Positions 35,192-46,340 of a stretch of 64,000 nt of DNA are shown in pieces. Within the stretch, counting starts at the first letter, position 1. Each line of letters begins with the position of its first letter. A program made the translations under genes and the position numbers. Under the pieces are notes generated by a model that did no database searches, was not told the origin of the DNA, and saw nothing but the letters and a program-made list of their open reading frames with translations. Source of the DNA: Phyto melanocephala. Its lineage: Eukaryota; Arthropoda; Insecta; Diptera; Rhinophoridae. Location of the stretch: NCBI GenBank assembly GCA_941918925.1, contig OW799233.1:5262001-5326000 (forward strand), read 5' to 3'.

Positions 35192-36384
35192 GATTTATTC
35201 TAGGAGAAACGAAACGGTGTCAAAAAAATATTCTTCTTGACAGTATGCGTGTAGCGAACTTCTTACACGTCGCTAGCCGAAGCCTTCCGAGACACTCTTC
35301 TCTGACCCAAGAATTATCCGCCACAGCTTATTTAATTCGCAGTTAGATTTCATATAAATAAAAGGTTTATCCACTATCCTTAATCAGTGGTGGTATCATC
35401 TAGCATTTTAGCTATGCTTCTCTATTGGGTTAAAGAAATAATTTCCTTTGTTTGTTTTTTAACTAAAATTGTTTTTTAATGCTTATAACAATTCAATTTA
35501 AATATAATTATTAATTTGTTTTTATACTAACACTCTCATTTATAAATAAATATAAATAAAATAAATAAATTAATAAAAACAAATAATAATTATAACAAAT
35601 TAATTGTATTGGAAAAAAAAAATAACGGGAATATCGAATAAATAGTAAGAATTGAGCTAATGAAGTAGTGAATATTTTGCTAATAAATAAGAAAAGAAAA
35701 ATAAAAAATAATTATTTTAAAGCAGAGGTGAACATGCAGAATGGTCTGGACAAAATCTGGACAAATACAAATTCTAACACTTTTAAGAAAAATCAGTAAT
35801 TATTAGTTTTCGGTACGTTTGCCATAAATTTTATGTTCTGCATTTCAGTTCAGCTATGTAGCATATTCGTTCTATTTGCTGAAAATTACACATAATTAAA
35901 CATTAGTTTTGTACTTTTTCTTTACATCTATGTAATTGGTTTAATAGTTGATTATTATTTTTTTTTTAGGCGAACAATTTATGCAAACGATTGTTCGATA
36001 CGAATAATGGCATGTTACTTGATCATTTATAAATTTCACACAATGTACATATGTGCTGCTAAAGAAAATAATAATATTTTCTCTTTTAAACTACTTGTTT
36101 AATAACGTTTGCAATATTGTTATGTTAAAACAAATTATCTAGTTGGTTGGTTGGTGACGTCTTCATTATGTCCTCTCCTGTGGTGCCTAGCGTATTTCAT
36201 TTTAAATTTCTAAAATTTTTGTTATTATTTATGGATAAATGCTTAATTCAAACCTGTCGTTAGAGTCGTAAGAAATTTACTTCGCCGTATTAAAGAAAAA
36301 GGATTAATTTATCAGTCCTTGATGTATTTATGTGACATTCTATAAGGATGTGTAAAATCGTTGTAAAAGTGTTGTAGAAAAAAA
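35192..36384. other. Gap with a GC-richer island
   Basis: 35215-35420 is clearly less AT-rich than its surroundings (cgaacttcttacacgtcgct, ccttccgagacactcttctc) and contains an AATAAA at about 35359. It could be a fragment of an LTR or another repeat, but I find no terminal repeats or frame. The remainder is AT-rich. Confidence 0.35.
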
Positions 36385-37176
36385 CAAGTAACAGTGCTAT
36401 ATTCGGCCGTGCCGAATCTTATATACCCTTCACAACGTGTAGTCATGCAATAACAATTGTTTGTATCACCATTCATCCCATATAAAATACGTGCATACGT
36501 ACACGTTAGAATAAATGTGGCATCGAATCCCAGCTGAGCCAAAAAAAATTTATTTTATTTTATTTAATATATTATTTATATTTTATTATTTTTTTTATAT
36601 TTTTTTAAAATTTTTTAAAAAAATTTTTTTAGAAAAATTTTTAAAAAATTTTTTTAAATTTTTTTTAAAATTTTTTTAAAATTTTTTTTTTGTAGTTTTT
36701 TTTATTATTTTTTTCTTATTTTTAAAATTTTTTTTTTTTGTAATTTTTTTTGTTTGGTATGTTTTTTACATGTATCTATGTATGTATGTTGTTGTTGTAA
36801 TTGTGAAAAAACACGAGGTGGTCGTGGTTTTTTGCTCATATCTCAGAAAGTTATGGGGCGATTGTGCTGAATTTCAATAGCGATTCATTCCTGGATATTT
36901 CCAAGAGATTGATACCATATACAGATCTGAGGAACATATAGTTGCTTCTAAAAGTTGATTTCAACCAACACACGGACAGACGGGCAGACGGACAGACGGA
37001 TAGACGGATAGACGGACAGACGGACAGACGGACAGACGGTCAGGGCTTAATCGACTCCTCTATTCATAAGCTTTCAGAAAATATATACTTTATGGGGTCG
37101 GAAATGAAAATTGTAGAAATTACAAACGGAATGACAAAGCTATATATACCCTTCTGCACCACAGGTGAAGGGTATA
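36385..37176 (-). mobile_element. DINE-1-like element, copy A3
   Basis: Complete copy on the minus strand. Read on the plus strand it starts with CAAGTAACAGTGCTATATTC and the hairpin, then 'catcgaatcccagctgagcc', a T-rich low-complexity tract (36540-36755) and 'gttgatttcaac'. An expanded tandem of GACAGACG/GATAGACG units (36973-37040), the 'ttatggggtcggaaatg' block and a terminus with two facing copies of GGGTATA follow. The octamer expansion is larger than in A1 and A2. Open frames across it are incidental. Confidence 0.88.
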
Positions 37177-37699
37177 ATTAATGGAGAAATTACCAACAAC
37201 ATGTGTTTAACTACTACGACGTACAACTGCTACGACAGCTTATAAATTGAGCCATTATGTGGCTCTAGAGCTAGGCATTAAGAAAAGTAAACAAATCTGA
37301 CACTAAGCAGCAAAGCTATAGCAAAAACAAGTCGGCAGTGTGAAATCGTACTCCTAGTCCAAAGCAAACGCCAGTTGTGGCGCGGGACTCAGTGATTGAA
37401 GGTATACTGATCGGTGGACACGAAATCACTGAGAAGCGAAGGGGGTCGAAAAGGGACTCATGGAAGTAGTGGTCTGCTTCGATATTCCCCCTTCGATATT
37501 TTGGCACTCTAAAAACATTAGCATACATGCAATTGTCCCAAAAATTATTTCTGAGAAAAACTGGCAAATCGGTTTGAAACTAACTGAGATATAATAAAAT
37601 AAATGCAAATGCTTCGGTATTTATCTAAAACGCATGTTAATAATTGTAAATAAAACAAAAAATTTTCAAAGAATTGTCTTAATTTTTTTAATTTTATAG
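37177..37699. other. Unassigned segment with a coding-looking frame
   Basis: A 42-codon open stretch on the plus strand (37344-37469; NRTPSPKQTPVVARDSVIEG, then a basic region and a TAG) is flanked by stops and has no ATG. Composition is more GC-rich than the surroundings. I cannot tell whether it is a fragment of a gag-like TE protein, a host exon or chance. Confidence 0.25.
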
Positions 37700-38475
37700 A
37701 AGGATCTATGACAATTTTGTGTGAAGCAAAATATCGGCCGAATGCTCGTCACGGCTTCGGTGATGTACTTCTATCAGATGGTCCATATTTTTAATGACAC
37801 TGAGACATTATTGAGATTCAATATCATTAATGTGGAGAATTATCTCGTCCTTTTGATCTTAAACTGTTCTGGGCTTATTAACGTACACTTTTTCTTTTAA
37901 ATATCCCCAAAGAAAAAAATCCAACGGTGGCAAATCACATGATTGTGACGTCCAACTAACATCGCAATAACCCTAACATAAACATTGAATTTCTCACTAA
38001 AAAAAGACGTTGCTTTGCTGATTGTGTCGCAATTGACCCTATCATATTGGAACCACATAACGTCCAGGTCCATATCCTCAATTTCTGACTACAGGAAGTC
38101 TCTTATGATTTGATTATTTTATTTTATTTTACCAATCAGTCACCTTTTGTCGATACATCGGCTTGTCAATTATTTGGCGTATTTACGACCCTTTAAATGG
38201 TCAGTACGCTTCAGTTCTTGATTCAATTGAGCCTTGTAAGCATGTAAATTCAAATCTGTATTCAAAATTCGAATCAAGGATTTTCGTGGTATATTTACGA
38301 CGAGTCGAGTTTGACGCCACACAACGGGTTTTCTGACACACTTTGAGAAGATCGAACGGGGCTAGCACAGGTGCTTTCACAATTCCTACAGACCCGGTTT
38401 GTTTTTACGTAAATGGCTTTAACAATCTTAACGCGCTGCTCAATTGTGTACCTCTCCATGAATACATTTTGGGAA
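37700..38475 (-). pseudogene. Mariner-type transposase fossil (nearly full extent, gutted)
   Basis: Read leftwards: start MERYTIEQRVKIVKAIYVKT (about 38400-38460), SVSENPLCGVKLDSS, then LHAYKAQLNQELKRTDHLKG (about 38200-38250, after a frameshift), a degraded centre (MDLDVMWFQ at about 38050), and SCDLPPLDFFLWGYLKEKVY with VNKPRT (about 37870-37960), ending in SADILLHT near 37730. Numerous stops and frameshifts, with part of the catalytic centre deleted. Despite the decay it spans the protein from N- to C-terminus, making it the most complete of the six fossils of this type here. Confidence 0.8.
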
Positions 38476-39892
38476 ACATTTTACTTTAATTTGGACAAAA
38501 AACTGATCATTATGGAATTTCCTAATATTGGAACATTTGTGTTTTCCTAGTTTATATTTTATTACTGTACCTTCTATTGCTTTACTTATCACCAACGAGT
38601 TTTTAATTTTGTTTGACTATAGTTGCAGTAGTTGGTATTTCAGTCCAGATATTGTATGTGCCATTCTTTTTAATACTATTTTAATTTGATACAATATCGA
38701 TGTCATTAAAATGAAATTAAATCAGCTATTGGCTAATTGATACTTGTTATCCTTAAAAATTGTATAAAAAGCTTTTAATTATTTCAGCTTATTGACTCTT
38801 GAACTTTATTCCCTTTTCTTTCCGATTATTTTTTTATGAGTTTCCATTGAAATAGCGAGCAATTATTTATTATTATTTTATTGCAGATGCTTTTTAGATT
38901 TCAAACACATTTTTATAAAGTTTTTTTTTTTTTTTTTGCTTTTTGTTATTGGTGTTTTCAATTTTAAGTGCAATAGTAGCAGTAGAGTAGAGTGGATTGC
39001 TTTCAGTTTAGATAAGGAATTAAATAAATGATAGTGTTTTGCTACAACAACTTTTTACAAGTCAAACCAGCGAAATTCTTTGTGTTAGAGTGAAGTCGAA
39101 CACGGTTAGTACTTTAGAATTATTATGTCTGTTTAAATAATTTTTCAGGAAAGCACTTTTAAAATTTTCAATTGATATTTTAAAATGGATTGTCTTCAAG
39201 ATAAAGACCATTATATGAATTCTGTGCTATGTAAATTGAACAGCATTTTGATTTTAGTATACTTAACTAAATTTTAAGTTGAAATAGTTATTATTCCAAA
39301 TGATATTGTTCTTTGAAAAAAAATATGGTCAATAAGTTTCTATGCTATGAATTCCTACTAAGTCTTCCAATATAGATGAGAGTTTGCCTGAGAGTAGTTT
39401 TGTGTTCCGGCATTTGGTGATGTATTTATCTCAATTTTAGGTTATGTCGACTTAGGTAGTTTTTCCTTTCTACTTCAGATATAAAAAAGTCAGTGCAGAA
39501 AATGCTAAGAAATTCTGTGAATGCTGTTACTAATTGTTTTTTCTGATTTATAGCAATTATAATTGTTAAAATACGTCAAGCTGATGCCGAGAAAATGATA
39601 TACAAACAGTGACACATTTATGTTTAAATGTATGTATGTATTATTAATAGACTACATGGTAAAAAATTTAAGATTTGATTTTTTGATTTTTCATTAATAA
39701 AGAATATATTTAAAACTCGGCAACATCACCACAGATATACAGAATATATGCTAAGTTAATTTTTTAATTAAAAAAGTAAAAACATTGTAAAAGAGAAGTT
39801 TATTAAAAATGATATCTAAATAATAAACTTTTAACAGTTGACATACAAGTTTAGAAATAATGAAAATTTATAAACTGTTAACGAAAAACATA
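38476..39892. other. AT-rich gap
   Basis: No gene or repeat recognised in about 1.4 kb; one poly-T run near 38922-38939. Confidence 0.4.
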
Positions 39893-41121
39893 GAAATCGG
39901 TGGGAAAAAAGTCTACATACAGCATTGGCATCTCTTAAAATTAATAAGAAAATGAAGAAGACAAAGAGAAAAAAACCGTTAGTTTTCTTGATTTGCTTTA
40001 TTTCCTAGATATTACAATCATTTAAATTCAGAAAGCGATTTGTAAGACACTTTTTAACTTTAAAAAATGGTAAATAGAAGAGAAATACAGCAATCAGTTC
40101 GAAATTTGGTGGTTAACCTTCGAAAAGAAAACAAATCTTACGGAGAAATTGCTAAAATAGTAAAATTAAGTCGCTCAACAGTGCAAACTATTGTCACAAA
40201 CCATCAAAACACCAACAGTACAATACAAGCCAAGATCTGGAAGACCGAGGAAGCTTTCAAGACGCGATATAGTAGTGTCCTTAAAGAAGTCTAAAAAGAT
40301 CCGAAAATAAGTTCCCCAAAATTAGCCAAATATCTTGGAAGATGTTCAAATATTACTGTTTCATCAAGAACAGTAATAAACGTTTTGCATGATATCGGCT
40401 TTCAAAGAATCGTCAACTTCCCCTGGACTTTGCTAAGGCACATTTACAGAAAGGAATGGATTTTTGAAACAAGGTCTTATTTACCAATGAAAGTAAGTAT
40501 AATATTTTCGGCAATGATGGCCGAAACAAGATTTGGCGAAAACCGAATACTGCACTTGATCCCAAAAATATTATACCAACTGTGAAACATGGTGGAGGCA
40601 GTGTTATGGTGTGGGGAGCTATGGCGGCATCTGGAGTTGGTCGATTGGTTTTTGTTGAAGGCGTTATGGACAGATATCAGTATAAGACAATATTGGAACA
40701 AAATCTGAAGACATCTGTGGAAAGCTTGGGCCTGGGAAACCAATGGATTTTCCAACAAGACAACGATCCCAAGCATACTGCGCATATTGTTCGAGACTGG
40801 CTTATTTATCATGCACCAAGACAGCTCTATACACCTCCCCAGTCACCAGACCTCAATCCAATTGAGGATTTTTGGGACGTTTTGGAAAAATCTGCGCGTG
40901 AATACGATATCAGAAATCGTGAAAGTATGAAAAGTGTCTCATCAATTTTTATTTTTTTTGTTATTTCTGTTATTGTTATCCTTTTGAATTGGCTTCTTGT
41001 TTTGTAAATAAACTTAGTTTTTGGTAGTTTAAATATTAATGTAAACGCTTTATTAATTCGCTTTACAAATATTTTAAAAACACAAAATATGGGGGTGTAT
41101 GTAGAGTTTTTTCCTATACTG
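39893..41121 (+). mobile_element. Tc1-like DNA transposon, 1229 bp, inactive
   Basis: Inverted repeats near both ends: GGAAAAAAGTCTACATACA at 39903-39921 and, at the right end on the minus strand, GGAAAAAACTCTACATACA (41096-41114). The right outer end reads CAGTATAGG next to TA, the classical Tc1 terminus; the left outer end is mutated but also abuts TA (39891-39892). The size and a single transposase reading frame between the repeats fit the Tc1 family. Confidence 0.85.
40067..40935 (+). pseudogene. Tc1-like transposase, frameshifted, catalytic Asp lost
   Basis: The N-terminal HTH domain is intact (MVNRREIQQSVRNLVVNLRK ... KSYGEIAKIVKLSRSTVQTI, 40067-40200). After a frameshift near 40220 comes the linker RSGRPRKLSRRDIVVSLKKS, then with another shift DPKISSPKLAKYLGR. 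The first catalytic motif reads VLFTNESKYNIFG, where Tc1 proteins have Asp in place of this Asn. It is preceded by a TGA where Trp is expected. The second half is open (40582-40925) with GGGSVMVWGAMAASG, the second Asp in WIFQQDNDPKHTA and the Glu in SPDLNPIEDFWDVLE. The natural C-terminus is replaced by unrelated sequence after NRESMK. Dead by several independent lesions. Confidence 0.9.
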
Positions 41122-42541
41122 TATGTTCGGCTGCCCAATATCGAAACTCAATAAATGACATGAAAACAGTTGACGAATTTGGTTTTTATTTAGTTGAATT
41201 TAAGCACAGAAGGTACTAATTGCAAGTATAATAAATAAATAAGATTTTATTTTAGCTTTTAATAAATTGCTGTATCTCTTGCTGTAAATTTTTAAATCTA
41301 AATTTATATGCTTTAACGTATTTTCTTTAAAATGATTTATTTAATTTGATATACAATTCAAAGGCTAGGGAGAAAATCTTTTTAGTTTTTATACATTTAA
41401 CATTTTCAAAATTCATCCTGACAGATAGACATACATGTTTAGGCATTAGCTAGTTTGTTCGATAGTTTAAATGCATTTTAAGTTGATACACTTTTATTGT
41501 CATTATTATAACATGGCTTTAATTAAAATTAGAATGTTTAAGAGGAGATAATTGGATTTTCTTTTTTATAACTACACTTTTTACCCAAAATTGACAGTTT
41601 ATTGTTTCTGCTACATCAAAGAAAACATGACGTCTAACGTTGTGACTTAAATTTTTGTCTTGTCTTCTTCAAAATTTTAAATTTTTTACAACTACTACTA
41701 CTATCACAGATATTAGTTAATCTATGTTTAGTCTTTAGAACAAGTCGCTAGATTTTGTGTAAGTAAAATATAATTAAATTTGCTCCCTATGTAAGAAAAA
41801 GTGAACAAACAAAAATAGTCCCTACAAGAACAGTGACGGTCATTTAACCGGTTATATGACTGGTATTATTGACTGATATATCGGTTCTTGCGTAGAACAA
41901 AGTTTCTATTAGTTTCTTAAGGGCAATGTGAAAAAAATGACTGAAACTTTTGTGTACATGCAATTTCGCGTCTTTCGTTTACTTATTAGTTCTGTGGACC
42001 GCAAAACATATATCTGGACTACTTACACTAAAGCTGTTTCTAATCAATTATAATAAAAATAGTAGTCAAACTTGACATATATATCGGTTAAAGCTTACTA
42101 GTCACACTTAACGTATATATCGGTCAAAGCGAACTCGTACAATAAAATAAATTTATTATCTTTTATATTATTTATTATTATATTTTCCATTAAATCACTT
42201 TTTTCATTACAATATTTCATGTTAATTTCACTGCTTCCTGCAGGGGCTCATTTGAATCCTCTTCCATGGTATTAACGTCGTTGGTATTATGGCTGGAATT
42301 GCTTAAAGTAAAAATTATGAAAATATGCAAAGGCATACACATATTTATGTTTGGCTGCTACCTTTCGTACTTACGTTTTATTTCTCGAGTATTTTATAAA
42401 AAACCTTCGACTGCAAATTATTTAATAAAAATTACTTTTTGTAACACTGAGTTAAAAGTTTTACACAATAATTTAAAAAATTTTTTTTTAAACGTCAAGA
42501 ATTCAACAAACATTATTTGTCTCACTCTTGCATACGCATTA
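41122..42541. other. AT-rich gap with a short tandem pair
   Basis: Two 37-39 bp tandem units (tagtcaaacttgacatatat / tagtcacacttaacgtatat, each continuing with cggt-aaagc) lie at about 42062-42137. Near 41825-41885 the sequence 'cagtgacggtcatttaacc' is symmetric-looking but not resolved into an element. No gene. Confidence 0.4.
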
Positions 42542-44105
42542 CACAGTACAACATTTTTCAGTTAATTGATTGCCAACTCAATTCTGTGAACTGTATGTGA
42601 AATTAGACCCAAAAAGAAGAATTTTTGCATCATTCGTTTTGTCTTCTTACCTGCGATTTGAAGTTAGTATCGATTTGAAGTTAGTACTATCGTATAGGGG
42701 AATTTATCACGTTTTAGGCCCTGTTGTTTGACATAGCTCGACAACCACTAGCCCAATTTAGTTGAAATAAATTTTAAAAAATTAAGAATTACAATTCCCT
42801 TAATCTGTTCATATATTGTTTTCCTATACAAGTAACACTTTCGAAGTTAAAAATGAATGTATGAAGGGAAAAAATTATTTTTTGTCTAAAAATTTAAACT
42901 TTTTTTTTTTTTAAATACATAAAAAATCCAAAATGGAAAAAAGTTTCAAGTCTAGTTATTTTTTCGCAAAGTCACATAACCTATGAGCAAAATGAGACAA
43001 AGATCATAAAAATCGATGCACGCGTTTCGCTTTTATTCGCAATTGAGTAAATGTATGAATTTCAAAAATCAGTTATAGCCACCACCCTTAAAATAAAAAT
43101 AAAAATATAAATTAAAAAATTATCATGCAAAAAAAAACTTTATTTATAAAAACTTAATGAAAATAAAATAATATGCAATTAATACGCAATTATAATATGC
43201 ATAAAAACAAAATTTAGAACATTTTTTCAATTATTGGCAATATCCATCCTTGTAGAAGTTGACGCTTGTGGTTCTGATGATCTTGTTTTCTTCGTAGGTT
43301 GTTCATATTCATGGTCTGAGTCTGTATCGTCATCCGAGATACACATACTATTCAAGGGCGTGTTTCTTTCACTGTGTCCACCAATTTCAATGTCTTCATC
43401 TTCGGTGCTTTCTTCAAACTGCATAATTTGTTTTTATGCATATTATAATTGCGTATTAATTGCGTATTAATTGCGTATTAATTGCATATTATTTTATTTT
43501 CATTAAGTTTTTATAAATAAAGTTTTTTTTTTCATGATAATTTTTTAATTTATATTTTTATTTTTATTTTAAGGGTGGTGGCTATAACTGATTTTTGAAA
43601 TTCATACATTTACTCAATTGCGAATAAAAGCGAAACGCGTGCATCAATTTTTATGATCTTTGTCTCATTTTGCTTATAGGTTATGTGACTTTGCGAAAAA
43701 ATAACTAGACTTGAAACTTTTTTCCATTTTGGATTTTTTATGTATTTAAAAAAAAAAAATTAAATTTTTAGGCAAAAAATAATTGTTTCCCTTCATACAT
43801 TCATTTTTAACTTCGAAAGTGTTACTGGTATAGGAAAACAATATATGAACAGATTAAGGGAATTGTAATTCTTAATTTTTTAAAATTTATTTCAACTAAA
43901 TTGGGCTAGTGGTTGTCGAGCTATGTCAAACAACAGGGCCTAAAACGTGATAAATTCCCCTATACGATAGTACTAACTTCAAATCGATACTAACTTCAAA
44001 TCGCAGGTAAGAAGACAAAACGAATGATGCAGAAATTCTTTTTTTTGGGTCTAATTTCACATACAGTTAACAGAATTGAGTTGGCAAATCATGTGTTGTA
44101 CTGTG
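42542..44105. mobile_element. 1564-bp foldback element / giant palindrome
   Basis: TTA at 42539-42541 and 44106-44108 flank an almost perfect palindrome. The left arm runs 42542-43211, the right arm 43427-44105, and the centre is 215 bp. The arms begin CACAGTACAACA; after an indel of about 10 bp they match base for base over several hundred bp with few differences. The right arm holds three copies of ATTGCGTATTA where the left has one. The arms contain no long frame. Terminal CACAG plus a 3-bp TTA duplication would suit a CMC/CACTA-like or PIF-like foldback transposon. The structure would yield a long double-stranded hairpin if transcribed through. Confidence 0.85.
43227..43424 (-). CDS. 65-codon acidic ORF in the centre of the palindrome
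   Basis: The ORF occupies almost exactly the unique centre: ATG at the inner border of the right arm (43424), stop just before the left arm. The product is strongly acidic at first (MQFEESTEDEDIEIGG, DDDTDSDHEYE), then has a basic patch (PTKKTRSSE) and a Ser/Thr tail. Codon choice is not A/T-biased as in chance frames. Acidic-then-basic N-termini occur in several DNA transposases (piggyBac-like for example) and in nuclear proteins, but no catalytic domain follows. It may be a captured or leftover transposase N-terminus, or a host exon caught between arms. Confidence 0.4.
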   Translation of the reverse strand: MQFEESTEDEDIEIGGHSERNTPLNSMCISDDDTDSDHEYEQPTKKTRSSEPQASTSTRMDIANN

Positions 44106-45040
44106 TTATTTTTCCTGCAGCAGGTATTATGTATTAAATTGCTGCAATAGTGTTAGTACAAACATTTTGTATGTGTTAGTTTCAGTCATTCATTTCTTGT
44201 AGGGGTGTTATCTTTTTATTGCTTACACTATTAATGTGTGGGTGGAAGAATCAATGTATAATAAAATACCAAGCTCTCCATTAAAAAAAATATATATTTT
44301 AGCTTAATTTACTTTCTTTTTCTTACAATAGAAAAATAAACATTTTTTTAATTTTTGTTCTAGTATTTAAATGTGTTCGTTAATAATTACATTAAAATAC
44401 ACCTCTGCTCTTATGAAATGCTCCCTTTTTAAAATGATTAAATAACTAAAAAACAGCCTATTTATCAAATTTGCATCCTTAGTTTTTCTCATAGATTTTT
44501 TTCAAATGATTTTAATTTGCTTCTACAGTATTATACTTTCTTTATTCTACACAATTTTAAGCAGATTTTGCGGGTTAGTTTAATTGCGTTAAGTCTGTTA
44601 AGGCCCTTTGTTACACTTTGCTTTATTTTGGGTTTCACACATTTTAAAACAATATTTCTTACAAATGTTTGTCAGAATACTAACTTCTGTATCAGAAACA
44701 AGGTCATTTTTGACTATGACAGGATGGGTTACGAACAAGAATGATAACAACAAGATTACGCATTTCGACTGTAAAACAATGTTTCGTTTCTACGCATGTA
44801 CGCCACATCAACCTCGCACTTAACAAAGGTAATACATAAACAGGAGATTTATAGAAATAAAAGAACAAAATCATTATAGTTTATTTAAAAATATATTATT
44901 GAACAAAAATGTTATGATAGTTTACCGTTTTTAAATTAATTTGGAAAAAATCACTTATTTATTTAATGTTTTTTTATTATTATTTATAATTATTGTTATA
45001 TATTATTTATTTTTGTATTTTATTTATTTTTTTTTTTTAG

Positions 45041-45125
45041 AATTTTTACTTGTAAGATCAATCACTTGTTTGATGATGAGACTTCATGCACGAGAGAGGA
45101 GAATTATAAGAAACGTGCTTAATAC
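45041..45125 (+). other. Candidate 85-nt exon (splice-site pair)
   Basis: A long pyrimidine tract (ttatttattttttttttttag) precedes 85 nt that end at aatac|gtaagt. Two frames are open; one reads EFLLVRSITCLMMRLHARER, the other INHLFDDETSCTREENYKKR. No homology recognised. The acceptor's poly-T could be chance. Confidence 0.2.
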
Positions 45126-45129
45126 GTAA

Positions 45130-45149
45130 GTTACGTTACGTAACGTAAC
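45130..45149. repeat. Perfect 20-bp palindrome of TTACG repeats
   Basis: GTTACGTTAC followed directly by its reverse complement GTAACGTAAC, immediately after the candidate donor at 45126. It is built of four TTACG/CGTAA words and could be a simple-repeat product. Confidence 0.9.
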
Positions 45150-45985
45150 CTTGTTTTTTTATCAGTCTTGGCTTCCAAAGATATAAAAACATAAACTTTG
45201 TGGCGTTTGTGGGTTAAAAATCGGTATTTTCGATATACGAAAGGGTAAAAACCCGTATTTTTTCCGGTTATAAAACCGAGTCGATCACCCTAAGAAATAC
45301 CCTACATAGTCCGCTCTTTACCTAAGATTGCGACATCAACGATATTTTCTATGGAGTTCTTAAAGCACATGGGTTCAAGAGCACTTATTTCCATAATTTT
45401 ATAGAGGATGATAGTTAACAAATTTTATTTTTATTAAAATTTTTTTTATAAAGAATTTATAATCGTTTTTTGTTGAAAAATTTCAATCTCATGGATGAAC
45501 TTAATATACTCTCATCAATTGTAGAGGGTGCATCCAAATAAGTATTCTTTGTGCAGGCGATCGTATAGAAACTTATTTGTTGATGCGAACGTGTAAGTAA
45601 GCGTTCGACATAAGTACTACGTGTGAAAGTGTGTATGTACGTCGTGCAATTGTTGCAGGTAGTTGCTACAATGTTGATGATTTTTTTTTTATCACAAGCA
45701 CGTACAGCTCGTATCAAAGATAAATAAAACAAAACTCGCCGAAAAATAAACTTCAAAGTACATACATATGTATGTACATCGCGTCATTTACACAAACATA
45801 TTTTTCAAATAGAAAGAACATAACGCACGAATTTCAAATTGAAATATATTTTTTTTTCTTACTTACATATGTATATGGTGATGGAATTGTTGTTTTTGCT
45901 GTTGTGAGTATACACAGCTTGTAGTCATTGTATTGTGTTTTTTTCAACCCTTTCCTGTTTGGGAGGTAATTTGGTGATAGAGATA

Positions 45986-46054
45986 ATGTCAAATTGTGAA
46001 CGTAAATCAGGCGTTGAATTTCTGTTTCAAGAACATGTGTTTGTCTCTGTATTA
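45986..46054 (+). other. Candidate first coding exon, 23 codons
   Basis: ATG at 45986 opens 23 codons (MSNCERKSGVEFLFQEHVFV..) that end in phase 0 at a consensus donor gta|gtaagt (46055). Spliced to the exon at 46341 it would stop after five codons (PAKED); spliced to the acceptor at 46554 it would stay in frame with the downstream ORF. It may be an alternative first exon or an upstream ORF of the gene that follows, or chance. Confidence 0.25.
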
Positions 46055-46340
46055 GTAAGTTTATATTTATTTTTACTGCAGAAGCTGTAGGAAAGAATCT
46101 TTGCTTTTGTATGCAAGATTTGTTTAGCTTTTTTAGTTATTTTCCTGATGCCTTTCATTCCAGTTGCATTCTGCACATTTTTCATACAACAACTGCAGCA
46201 GTTGGTGGCATACAACAATACATTATTTATACTGACATGTTACTTTACTAATTTTTTTAGTTTTAACTTTATGTTTATTTTTTTTTGTCTGATTTTCCTT
46301 ATTCTTTTCCGTTTTCGTTCGATTTTTGTTTTTTGAGCAG

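Larger units (their letters stand above)
44109..45985. other. Gap with weak exon-like signals
   Basis: Contains the candidate exon at 45041-45125, the perfect 20-bp palindrome at 45130-45149, and a plus-strand frame near 44640-44822 (..SETRSFLTMTGWVTN..) of protein-like composition but no known match. A symmetric patch at about 45215-45295 (cggttataaaaccg) ends in 'gatcaccctaag' and may be one end of a DNA transposon whose partner was not found. Confidence 0.35.

Noticed and set aside
36942..37181. 79-codon ORF with Asp-Gly-Gln-Thr-Asp-Arg repeats
   Set aside because: It translates the GACAGACG array within a non-coding DINE-1-like element; the frame has no conserved counterpart in A1 or A2.
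40827..41138. 103-codon minus-strand ORF
   Set aside because: It lies antisense over the Tc1-like transposase and its right inverted repeat; a shadow frame.
41825..45295. A single large DNA transposon bounded by 'cggttatatgac' and 'cggttataaaaccg' patches, enclosing the palindrome
   Set aside because: The two patches are not convincing inverted repeats of each other and no target duplication was found.
45457..45756. 99-codon minus ORF
   Set aside because: No homology, no codon bias, no splice or family support; left unannotated although it is among the longer frames.
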